Part shown: one piece after another, positions 41,473 through 48,703 of the stretch
How the letters are laid out: each line of letters opens with the position of its first letter
How positions within the stretch are numbered: the first letter of the stretch is position 1
From: Tannerellaceae bacterium
GTDB taxonomy: Bacteria; Bacteroidota; Bacteroidia; Bacteroidales; Tannerellaceae
Direction: 5' to 3'
DNA length: 48,703 nt
Assembly: GCA_031288515.1 (NCBI GenBank)
Contig: JAITRG010000011.1
Location: forward strand, 1 to 48,703
Notes under the pieces: model-generated
Database searches by the model: none
Told to the model about the DNA's origin: nothing
Seen by the model: the letters and a program-made list of their open reading frames with translations, nothing else
Translations under genes and position numbers: made by a program

Positions 41473-43602
41473 CTAATAGAACCGTATACGGTTGTCGGTT
41501 ATTTTAGCCCTGCCTATTAATGTTTGAACGGCCTGGTATCCAAAACGATATGCATTAGACGCATCCAACGTTGCTATTTGTATTTTTTCGTCGTAAGTAG
41601 CGTTTTCCTGATTTCTTTCATATACCTGGAAAACATATACTCCATTATTTCCGATAACAGGTTCGCTTAATTGACCCGGTTTCGCCAATGCGATCATGGC
41701 ATTTAACTTTGGTTCGGCTCCTATTCCGGTTATACGGCGCGTATTGAAGTTGATGAATTTAACCGAGTCTACCGATGCATTCATGGCTTGCGCATAAGCG
41801 TCTAATGAAGTCAGGCTTTTACTTTTTAATTCATCGGCAATGATTTTACCTTTTTTCTCGGCGATTAAGACCGGTTTCAGTTCTTCAACAAGCGATAACG
41901 GGCGGTATCCTTCAGGAATGGTTCCCTGAATAGCGGCTACAACAAATTTATTGTCACATTCAAATATTTCCGAAATACTGCCTTTTTTATTCTGGAACGC
42001 CCAACGGACAACCGGGCGCGACTGGCCTATCATTTCCAGCGTCTGGTCATTGGCCGTGACGTTAACGCTAGACCGGACGTTATATCCTGCTTCTTTCGCC
42101 GCATCATCGAATTTATCTATGTTTTGATTTTTTGAAATGAACTGGTTCAATTCATTATAGATATTACTGTATGTTTTTGAACTGGGCGATACGGTCATTT
42201 CTACGTTTGCAATCTTATATTTCTGGACATTTGCCGTTTTTTCGGTCGCTTTATAAATATGAATACCGTATAAAGACTTCATTTGTTGGAGTTCATTTAA
42301 CGGAGCGGAGAATACGCCTTGTTTAAATTCATCGTTTACATAGGCTTTCGCTCCCGCTTCGGTAAGCCAGCCAACGTCGCCGCCGTTTTTGGCCGCCTGG
42401 TCGACGGAATAGGTACGGGCTATTTCGGCAAAATCGGCGCCGGCTTTTAACGCGTTCAGCAAGCTATCGGCTAATACTTCGTCTCTGCCTGTGCCTGCAA
42501 TCATAATATGTTCTACTTTTACAGAATCAGGCGCTATTGTTTTGTCAACAAGTTTAAACATTCTATACCTGTTGTTTTCAAACGCCGGGCCATATATTTC
42601 GCCTATGGAAGCAGAGGCTGCAAACGTTTTAATTTCCGGATCCAATGCGTTTTCAGAGGAGAATACATCCGCATAAGGTATTTCCGAATTTTCATTTACT
42701 ATATCAGCTATCGTATGCCCGGAACCGGTTAATTCTTCTTTGATCGTTTCAATTTCAGCGCCGGCTTTTGCATAATCCTCTTCACTGGGGACAATATCGA
42801 TGGTTATGTATTTAATTACTTTTGTTTCCGCTTGCTTATAAGCTTCTTTCCGTTGATTGTACAGTTTTTCCAGTTCGCTTTTAGTTACGCTGACAGTCGA
42901 ATCGGGTATCGTAGAATAAGGCTGCATCGCGTACATAATACTTGAGCTTTCTGTCGTTTCATTAAATGCTTCTTTTGCATCCAATGCGTTTGCGGCGATC
43001 GCTTTGCTCAGCAGCGTCGTATATTTTTGCTCCATGCGCTGAAGTTTGATATTCTTTTCCATAAACAACCAGAAATTCCTGTAAGGAAGCAATTGGGATT
43101 GCTGGTCCGGAGGCAAAGTAGCGATATTATCGTCATCTACGGTTTTCAGAAAATCCAATAAAGCCATTTTATCAAACATACCGGTCTCGGGATTGTGGAA
43201 CATCTGGTTTTGTTGAAGGACAGGCGAAATATTATTTCCCTGAACCATATCGAAAAGTTCTTCCGGGCCGACAGTCATACCCAGTTTATCCATCGCTTCC
43301 GTCAGCACGATTTCCTGTACCATTGAATTGTATACGGACTGGCGTATTTGATTCATGTATTCTTCAGGGAGGGAAGATGTGCCGGATTGCATTTTATAAA
43401 ACTCCGTCATTTCTTCAATGCGTTCCTGATATTGCTGGATACTTATCACATTACCGTCAACTTCAACTATTTTCTCCTGATTTTGTCTGAAAAATGTAGA
43501 GCCGGAGTTTAGAAAGTCTCCAATGATAAAAGCGAACAATGCAACACCTACGACGATTACCAATAATCCTGCTTTGTTCCTGATCTTTTCAAGCGTAGCC
43601 AT
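41473..43602 (-). CDS. ppiD: PpiD/SurA-type periplasmic peptidyl-prolyl isomerase
   Basis: The 709-residue protein has one N-terminal membrane anchor (AGLLVIVVGVALFAFIIGDFL). SurA-N-like helices follow, then a parvulin domain (VKVEHIMIAGTG ... YSVDQAAKNGGDVGWL) and a second degenerate parvulin-like region. Such proteins are inner-membrane-anchored chaperones for outer-membrane protein folding. It stands alone downstream of lptC, with a 120-bp gap and a weak TATCTTCG box near 43647. It ends in a strong terminator. Confidence 0.92.
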   Translation of the reverse strand: MATLEKIRNKAGLLVIVVGVALFAFIIGDFLNSGSTFFRQNQEKIVEVDGNVISIQQYQERIEEMTEFYKMQSGTSSLPEEYMNQIRQSVYNSMVQEIVLTEAMDKLGMTVGPEELFDMVQGNNISPVLQQNQMFHNPETGMFDKMALLDFLKTVDDDNIATLPPDQQSQLLPYRNFWLFMEKNIKLQRMEQKYTTLLSKAIAANALDAKEAFNETTESSSIMYAMQPYSTIPDSTVSVTKSELEKLYNQRKEAYKQAETKVIKYITIDIVPSEEDYAKAGAEIETIKEELTGSGHTIADIVNENSEIPYADVFSSENALDPEIKTFAASASIGEIYGPAFENNRYRMFKLVDKTIAPDSVKVEHIMIAGTGRDEVLADSLLNALKAGADFAEIARTYSVDQAAKNGGDVGWLTEAGAKAYVNDEFKQGVFSAPLNELQQMKSLYGIHIYKATEKTANVQKYKIANVEMTVSPSSKTYSNIYNELNQFISKNQNIDKFDDAAKEAGYNVRSSVNVTANDQTLEMIGQSRPVVRWAFQNKKGSISEIFECDNKFVVAAIQGTIPEGYRPLSLVEELKPVLIAEKKGKIIADELKSKSLTSLDAYAQAMNASVDSVKFINFNTRRITGIGAEPKLNAMIALAKPGQLSEPVIGNNGVYVFQVYERNQENATYDEKIQIATLDASNAYRFGYQAVQTLIGRAKITDNRIRFY

Positions 43603-43722
43603 TTATCTTTTATTGTTTTTTAAGTTTATATTACAGTTCAAGGGCACGAAGATACGAAAAAAAGAAATTGCCGCATCTTTTCTTATTCTTTTTTTAAAAT
43701 AACCGTATCAAATCCATATTTC

Positions 43723-44337
43723 TCAGGGCGTATTTTGTACGGCCGTATCTCCCGGCGTTTCGCTTACGGGGAAGATACCTGTCGAATTGAAGATTTTATA
43801 TTTTGTCATGTTTTGGTTGGATTCGAATCCGACGCCGGTGATTATCTGTTCTTTCTGTTCTATCCGGATGAATTTGTCCGAATAGATTTTATCTTCTGTT
43901 CCATCCCAGTAGAGTTCGGACGTTTCAAAATATTCGCCTTCCAGGTTTTTTATTTCCACATTTCCCGTCAGCCTCCATAAATCTTTTTTTTGATAGTAGT
44001 AAGCCGTATCGGCTTTTACGGTTGCTTCCGCCTGGAATAATGTATCAAATTTTTCAAGATAAAACCCGTCCGGGAAATACCAGTAAGGTTCGGCGGCTTT
44101 ACTGAACACGAGCCATTCTTTGGCATTGGCTCTGTAACGGGTTATTCCCGAGTCTGAAATAAGTGTGGAAACTTCGGTTGTCCGCATGGTATATGATTTT
44201 TCGGGATCAAATACGACTTCTATCACCTCTTTCTTTTCTTTTGAACAGGAGGCAGATAACAAAAGAAGCATAACAACTGTCACAGGAATAGTTGTTATGC
44301 CGTTATTATTATTCGTTCTGCGATGAAAACGATTCAT
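43723..44337 (-). CDS. lptC: LptC-like LPS export protein
   Basis: The 204-residue protein has a signal/anchor (TVVMLLLLSASCSK) with a possible lipobox Cys. The LptC beta-jellyroll pattern follows: YTMRTTEVSTLISDSGITRYRA, LWRLTGNVEIKNLEGEYFETSEL and KIYSDKFIRI. LptC passes LPS from the LptBFG exporter to the LptA bridge. It lies 6 bp after a TPR gene in the coaX-OMP-TPR-lptC run typical of Bacteroidales. Confidence 0.9.
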   Translation of the reverse strand: MNRFHRRTNNNNGITTIPVTVVMLLLLSASCSKEKKEVIEVVFDPEKSYTMRTTEVSTLISDSGITRYRANAKEWLVFSKAAEPYWYFPDGFYLEKFDTLFQAEATVKADTAYYYQKKDLWRLTGNVEIKNLEGEYFETSELYWDGTEDKIYSDKFIRIEQKEQIITGVGFESNQNMTKYKIFNSTGIFPVSETPGDTAVQNTP

Positions 44338-44343
44338 AAATGA

Positions 44344-45717
44344 TTATCTGACAAGCGTACGTTCTCCAATCCAGCCGCCAATTGTGACGGCTTTTCCTTT
44401 TTCAAGATCGGGATGCATGAAAATTTCTTCGGTAGAAGGGAAGTGGGCGCGATAACTGCTTATCAGTTTATTGGCTTCTTCGGCTACGCTTGCGTCTACC
44501 TGCCTTGCTCTTTCAAATTTATCTACGGCAGCGTAATACACCGTTTTTTTAAGAACCGGGTCTGTGTATACGCTTCCGGCTGTTGCGGCGTACATTTTAC
44601 CAATCAGCAAATAAGGGCTTCCGCTATTAGGAGTGATTTCCAATGCTTTCTGGCAATATTGCCTGGCTTTGGAGTAGTTGTTCTGTTCAAACAGCAATAA
44701 GGCTATCATATAATAGTCGTCGGCCTTCACATCATTCTCGGTTTCCATACCGGCCGCTTCTTCAAAGAAAGAGATAGCCGTATCATAGTCTTTTTTCTTT
44801 ACGGCCTGCCGGGCTAATCCCATAGCCGATTCCGACGTTGGCTCTAAAGCATGCGCATACTCGGCGGCGGCAAAATAAGCTTCTATTTCATTACAGCGCA
44901 TTCTTCTTAAAAGCGTGATTGCTTCTTTCAAGAAAACAAGGTTGTCTTTATTTTGCTGTATCCTGTCGGCATATAAATTCTGCAACGTTTCGCAATCGGC
45001 AGCGCCGCTCTGGGCAAAACCGGTATCCAGGCCTGTTTTCTGCGCCTGAAGCGTTTCTACATCTTTTTCGTTGCCGGCGGCTGTTGCAGCCGCCAATTGC
45101 GCCTCCAATATGGCAGACGCTTTCAGATAATCCTGAATATAAGCGTCTTTGTGATTTTCATCGGCAGTCAATAGTTGATTGGAAGCCAGCATATAATAAG
45201 ATACCGCCAGCGCTTCCGTTTTGTTGCCGAATTCGTCTACCACTTCTTTTGTCCAGCCATACATCACTTTCGGCTCGGCCTTTTCGCCTTTCAACTGGAA
45301 ATAATCCTGTACTTTACGCGATACGATCCAGTCTTTTCCGTAGCGGTTGTCATCGCCAAAATACTTTATACGCTGATCGTATACGCCCATTAATTTGTCA
45401 ATTAAAGCGTCCCTTTTTGCAGGATCGGTTTCATTAGCGATTTCCCACCCTACAATACGTACGCCATACAAATAAAGGTCTTTTGTAGACAAAGGGCATT
45501 CGTCATAGGCTATTTTCCAGAATTCGGAAGCATCTTTGTAGTTCCCTGCTTTAGCATAAGGAATAAACAGGCTGATATTAGTAATGCAACGAACGCTGTC
45601 TTCGCCGGAACCGAACGGCGTGCCGGTATTGACGCCTTTTTGCGCATATGCAGAAGACGCCCCAATTAAGCATCCGGCTGCAAGAAGAAATACTTTGATT
45701 TTCATATCTGTCTTCAT
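44344..45717 (-). CDS. Exported tetratricopeptide-repeat protein
   Basis: The 457-residue protein has a signal peptide (MKIKVFLLAAGCLIGASSAYAQ; start 45717 or 45705). Helical TPR-type repeats run throughout, clearest in the C-terminal half (YYMIALLLFEQNNYSKARQYCQKALEITP). The conserved N-terminal block has SLFIPYAKAGNYKDASEFW. Homologues sit between the barrel-protein gene and lptC in many Bacteroidales. Function unknown, possibly envelope-assembly scaffolding. Confidence 0.82.
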   Translation of the reverse strand: MKTDMKIKVFLLAAGCLIGASSAYAQKGVNTGTPFGSGEDSVRCITNISLFIPYAKAGNYKDASEFWKIAYDECPLSTKDLYLYGVRIVGWEIANETDPAKRDALIDKLMGVYDQRIKYFGDDNRYGKDWIVSRKVQDYFQLKGEKAEPKVMYGWTKEVVDEFGNKTEALAVSYYMLASNQLLTADENHKDAYIQDYLKASAILEAQLAAATAAGNEKDVETLQAQKTGLDTGFAQSGAADCETLQNLYADRIQQNKDNLVFLKEAITLLRRMRCNEIEAYFAAAEYAHALEPTSESAMGLARQAVKKKDYDTAISFFEEAAGMETENDVKADDYYMIALLLFEQNNYSKARQYCQKALEITPNSGSPYLLIGKMYAATAGSVYTDPVLKKTVYYAAVDKFERARQVDASVAEEANKLISSYRAHFPSTEEIFMHPDLEKGKAVTIGGWIGERTLVR

Positions 45718-45740
45718 TATTTAATGTTTATATCAACGGT

Positions 45741-46982
45741 TTAATCAACTTTAAATTTAAAGAACCATCGTTCATTAAACGTATAATTAATCGTAAAACG
45801 GAAATGTTGCTGGTCTATCAGCAGCTTAGTCTCCGGTTTAATTTTCACATATTCAAACGCTATATTCAAATAAGAACGGTTGTCTACTAACGGCAATCCG
45901 AGGCCAATACTTGCTCCATATTCATTATAACCCGAATTGTTTATCCGCAAATACGAATTGCTATAATGAATACCGGCGCGGTATCTGATCCGGCTAAAGA
46001 ATATCCTGTTTTGATAATCGGGAATAAATTCGCCGCCGGCCGCCACGCGTATGCGGTTTTTAAATTCATCCGATTTATCAAAAAAGCGGGCTTGCCCCCA
46101 GTTTTCATACGAAAAGTCGGCTGCCAGCGTTAATTTGTTTTGTTTTACATAGGATATTCCCAACCCGACAGAATGGGGTATATCAAATGCCTGGTTTCTT
46201 GTTGTATCTCCTTCCGTCAAGGCGCCGCTCGCATCGGTAAAGATATCGTAAGACGTTGTATTCAAGTTCTTTTTAGGAGAATAAGCCACTCCTAACGTGA
46301 AACTTTCCCTTGCGCTGAACGGATGCGTGTACTGAAGCCCGAAATCCAGTTTAATATCCTTTACTTCCAGTTCTTTTAAGCGATAAGTAATATTATTGCC
46401 GCCGGTTGTAATCAGCAACGTCTGGTTGTGATCCATACGCCCGAACAAATAACCTATATTGGCTCCTGCAGAAAGACGCTTCTTCCATATATCTATAGAC
46501 ACGCCTGCGTACGCTTCGTTTAATCCGCCCGTACCGGAAAATTGCTCTGTATAGCCTACCTCTTCTACTTTTTCGGAGCCATAGTTGTAGCCTACGTAAG
46601 AATAAGGAAGAAGCCCGGCGCTGACAGCTATCCGGCGGTGCACCGGAAACTGTAAGGCTATGTACTCTATATTGCCATTGAGCCTGCGTTCGTTATGAAC
46701 GCCGTCATTAAACCGCGATAGCTGCCCGGCTACGCCAAAATCGAAGATAAACGTAAGCGAATCCATGCTTGTATACGAAGCCGGATTCATCGGGTTTATC
46801 TGTTTGTTTGAACGCAAACCATATCCTACGCCTCCCATCGCCCGGCCGGCTCCAAAGGAACGGTCGGCTAATTCGCCATAACCATATCTCGTATAGGGCG
46901 AGTTAGTGTTGTTTTGGGCCGGTAATACCAATGGGACGGCTAAAAGAATGCCTGCTACTACTACTCTCTTTATTTTCAGCAT
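45741..46982 (-). CDS. Outer-membrane beta-barrel protein (FadL/PorV-like fold)
   Basis: The 413-residue protein has a signal peptide (MLKIKRVVVAGILLAVPLVLPAQ). It opens with NNTNSPYTRYGYGELADRS, typical of a conserved Bacteroidota outer-membrane protein. Repeated amphipathic strands follow and the C-terminus is aromatic-rich (NERWFFKFKVD). A FadL-type 14-strand barrel is likely. Its 5' end overlaps the 3' end of coaX by 80 bp in another frame. The ligand is unknown. Confidence 0.85.
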   Translation of the reverse strand: MLKIKRVVVAGILLAVPLVLPAQNNTNSPYTRYGYGELADRSFGAGRAMGGVGYGLRSNKQINPMNPASYTSMDSLTFIFDFGVAGQLSRFNDGVHNERRLNGNIEYIALQFPVHRRIAVSAGLLPYSYVGYNYGSEKVEEVGYTEQFSGTGGLNEAYAGVSIDIWKKRLSAGANIGYLFGRMDHNQTLLITTGGNNITYRLKELEVKDIKLDFGLQYTHPFSARESFTLGVAYSPKKNLNTTSYDIFTDASGALTEGDTTRNQAFDIPHSVGLGISYVKQNKLTLAADFSYENWGQARFFDKSDEFKNRIRVAAGGEFIPDYQNRIFFSRIRYRAGIHYSNSYLRINNSGYNEYGASIGLGLPLVDNRSYLNIAFEYVKIKPETKLLIDQQHFRFTINYTFNERWFFKFKVD

Positions 46983-47697
46983 TATACTCTAAAATTCGAT
47001 TTAATCCTACTAACACTAAATTAATGTTTGCAAAGATGATGTTTTTTAGTCGTTTGGCAAAATAATTCGTATGGCCACCTGTTAAAAAAACCAAAAGGCC
47101 TGGATATTTTAGGCGCAAATCATTGATGTAGCCGTCCATTTCGTAACAAATTCCATTTACGACACCCGCCTGAACAGCCGTTTCCGTACGATCTCCTATG
47201 AATGGAATCTCTTCCGTTTCTTTGACTAACGGAAGCTTCCTGGCGTAATCATTCAACGCCTTGAAACGGGTGGTCATACCGGGCGATATATTTCCGCCGA
47301 GGTAAACGCCTGCGGCTTCTATCAATTCATAGGTAATGGCAGTGCCTGCGTCGATAACCAGCATATCCTTTCCGGGTTCCAGGTAATGAGCGCCTACCGC
47401 GGCGGCCAGACGGTCTTTCCCTAATGTTTCCGGGGTTTGATATTGTACTTTTATCGGTAAGGGGACTTTTTCGTCCAACAGGATAAAATGGCTGAGCCTG
47501 CTTTCAAGAAATGATACTGTTTCCCGGTTGGTTCCGGTCACCGTAGACATAATACCATACTCAGGGTTATATTTCAGAAAAAGGAATGTTATATCCGATA
47601 CCTTAAAATCATCGTATATAAAAGACGTCGTCAGATGGCTATTTTCAAATATAGCAACTTTCGTAGCAGTATTCCCTTGTTCAATAATAAGATTCAC
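46903..47697 (-). CDS. coaX: Type III pantothenate kinase
   Basis: This ASKHA-fold kinase phosphorylates pantothenate, the first committed step to CoA. Motifs are LIIEQGNTATKVAIF (phosphate 1), ETLGKDRLAAAVGAH and LVIDAGTAITYELI (Asp in phosphate 2), then GGNISPGMTTRF. GTG 47697 is the preferred start: it lies about 29 bp after the -7 box, whereas the ORF-track start 47718 would leave almost no leader. The C-terminal 20-25 residues (ENKESSSSRHSFSRP...) are beyond the usual family end and overlap the next gene by 80 bp. Confidence 0.93.
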   Translation of the reverse strand: MNLIIEQGNTATKVAIFENSHLTTSFIYDDFKVSDITFLFLKYNPEYGIMSTVTGTNRETVSFLESRLSHFILLDEKVPLPIKVQYQTPETLGKDRLAAAVGAHYLEPGKDMLVIDAGTAITYELIEAAGVYLGGNISPGMTTRFKALNDYARKLPLVKETEEIPFIGDRTETAVQAGVVNGICYEMDGYINDLRLKYPGLLVFLTGGHTNYFAKRLKNIIFANINLVLVGLNRILEYNAENKESSSSRHSFSRPIGITGPKQH

Positions 47698-47725
47698 CTG
47701 TTTGTGTATTTTTTGCAAAGGAAAG

Positions 47726-47733
47726 CAAAAATA
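47726..47733 (-). promoter_or_regulatory. -7 box of the coaX operon
   Basis: The minus strand reads TATTTTTG, a full match to TAnnTTTG. Confidence 0.65.
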
Positions 47734-48146
47734 ATGAATACTTCCCCCATCCGGCTTTTAATCTTTTCCCCACACGCCTGTTTTTCTCTGCCGGATACAA
47801 ACTAACGGTTGAATACCGTCCGTATTTGAGGCCGAAGTTAAGGTTGCCGGTAAATATTCGCCGTATTTGAGGGGTTGCGTTTTACAAAAAGACCGTAAAA
47901 TCAATCGAAGGCTTTCTAAAACATGTTTTGTATGGTTTGTCAATAAATTTTGCCGCGAATCAGCCTCTATTTACTTGCAATATGGTATTTGTAAATCAAA
48001 CCTGTTCCGGGTCAAAATAGCAAAAAAGAGGTTTTTTCAAACGCATTTTTGAAGTCTTTTTTGATAAAGATTCCCACAGCAATCTCATAAAACATTCCCA
48101 CAGCAGACGTCCGGTTGATTTTTCTCTCATGGTTGCGTTCATTAAA
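47734..48146. other. Intergenic sequence upstream of coaX, no gene supported
   Basis: CCGTATTTGAGG occurs twice (about 47819 and 47862), and ATTCCCACAGCA twice (about 48070 and 48094). The ORFs at 47758-47943 and 47867-48052 show no protein features. The stretch leads into repeat copy B. Confidence 0.45.
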
Positions 48147-48703
48147 TTCTACTTTAACAGATTAAAAAACGCGCGAAGAAAGAAGCTAAACCTGATACCG
48201 TCCGGTAACCGCTTTTTCAACAGGAACCCTCCCTGTTAAACGATACTTTTTTACCTTTCCTTTCAGCTTTCAGCTTTGTTGCTAAGGATTGATTTACAGG
48301 ATGAAAATCCTGAAAAAAGACCGTTCAGCCTCCTTTCAGGAAACCGGAAGAGAGGAATTTATTCCATAAAAAAATCATTATACAGTCTTCAGTAAACCAT
48401 TATAATGCCTTCAGTAAACTATTATATACTCTTTACCAAACCATAATAATGGTCTGTTGAAGGCGTCATAGGGCTTTTTTTTAGTCTTCTCAATTGCTTC
48501 ATCAGAGTCTTCTCAATAGTTTACCAAAGGCGTCGCAAGGACGTTCTAAAGTCATCGTAATGGTTTGGAAAAGAGGATGCAATGATTTTTTTCCTCTTTT
48601 ACCGGCCCCATATTTTTTTTCTGAAACGTGGCTGAACGGTCTTCTTTCAGCCATAGCCGTTCATACGCAAGCGCTTATAAACCGGCTGTAAGCTGAAAGA
48701 TAG
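48147..48703 (-). repeat. Large dispersed repeat, copy B (runs to the window edge)
   Basis: The reverse complement aligns over about 550 bp with 22192-22734, with scattered substitutions and short indels. The end at 48147 (TTTTTTAATCTGTTAAAGTA on the minus strand) is nearly identical to the panC-proximal end of copy A. The 65-residue ORF at 48494-48691 lies inside and resembles the ORF in copy A only because the DNA is repeated. Confidence 0.85.

Overview
The window is a chromosomal segment of a Bacteroidales-type bacterium (phylum Bacteroidota). The evidence is a SusC/SusD pair, PorT-like, DUF4270, DUF4491 and DUF4837 proteins, a six-bladed beta-propeller lipoprotein, the gene order DUF4270 / glycogen-synthase-like / panC / panD, and many promoters of the Bacteroidota type (TAnnTTTG at -7, sometimes TTTG or TTG about 19-20 bp upstream). 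I cannot name the genus. No ribosomal RNA operon, intact insertion sequence or CRISPR array was seen.

Left part (1-19,052) is accessory in character. It holds a beta-propeller lipoprotein gene preceded by a truncated NVEALA-like leader peptide. Next come the GDP-L-fucose genes gmd (interrupted by one in-frame TAA) and fcl, then two tandem copies of a candidate small RNA, each with its own promoter and terminator. A SusC-SusD-S9 peptidase module (5.2-11.8 kb) follows, flanked by a 55-bp direct repeat of the nikR promoter region, and then a 43-bp tandem array. Convergent with nikR is a six-gene operon: larE, larC, larB, a UreH-like metal permease, a TonB-dependent receptor and a lipoprotein of unknown function. 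It joins nickel-pincer nucleotide synthesis to probable nickel import. The NikR-like regulator has lost three of the four classical nickel ligands, and larA is not in the window.

Middle and right part (19-47.7 kb) is mostly conserved housekeeping DNA. It includes DUF4270 and glycogen-synthase-like genes; panC-panD and a MATE transporter; a DUF3276 protein and a small ferredoxin missing from the ORF track; a PorT-like protein; rsfS-ftsH-cdsA; tRNA-Gln(CTG); and a pRiA4b ORF-3/UPF0158 pair with a decayed IS110-like remnant beside it. These are followed by a sigma-54 activator with lptE, a TPR gene and secG; a cytidylyltransferase-SDR-CDP-alcohol transferase-acyltransferase lipid module; pdxA, a DUF4837 gene and rlmN; then ppiD, and coaX-OMP-TPR-lptC. 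Most genes here lie on the minus strand in tight operons.

Two diverged copies (about 540 bp) of one non-coding repeat lie in inverted orientation about 25 kb apart, at 22.2-22.7 kb (upstream of panC) and from 48.1 kb to the window edge (upstream of coaX). A related shorter array lies near 1.6 kb upstream of gmd. The window has many tandem duplications at gene ends: 61 bp x3 after susD, 15 bp x4 at the susD start, 15 bp x3 at the UPF0158 end, and about 29 bp x2 after the permease gene. All functional assignments come from reading the sequence and recalling families; no database search was run.
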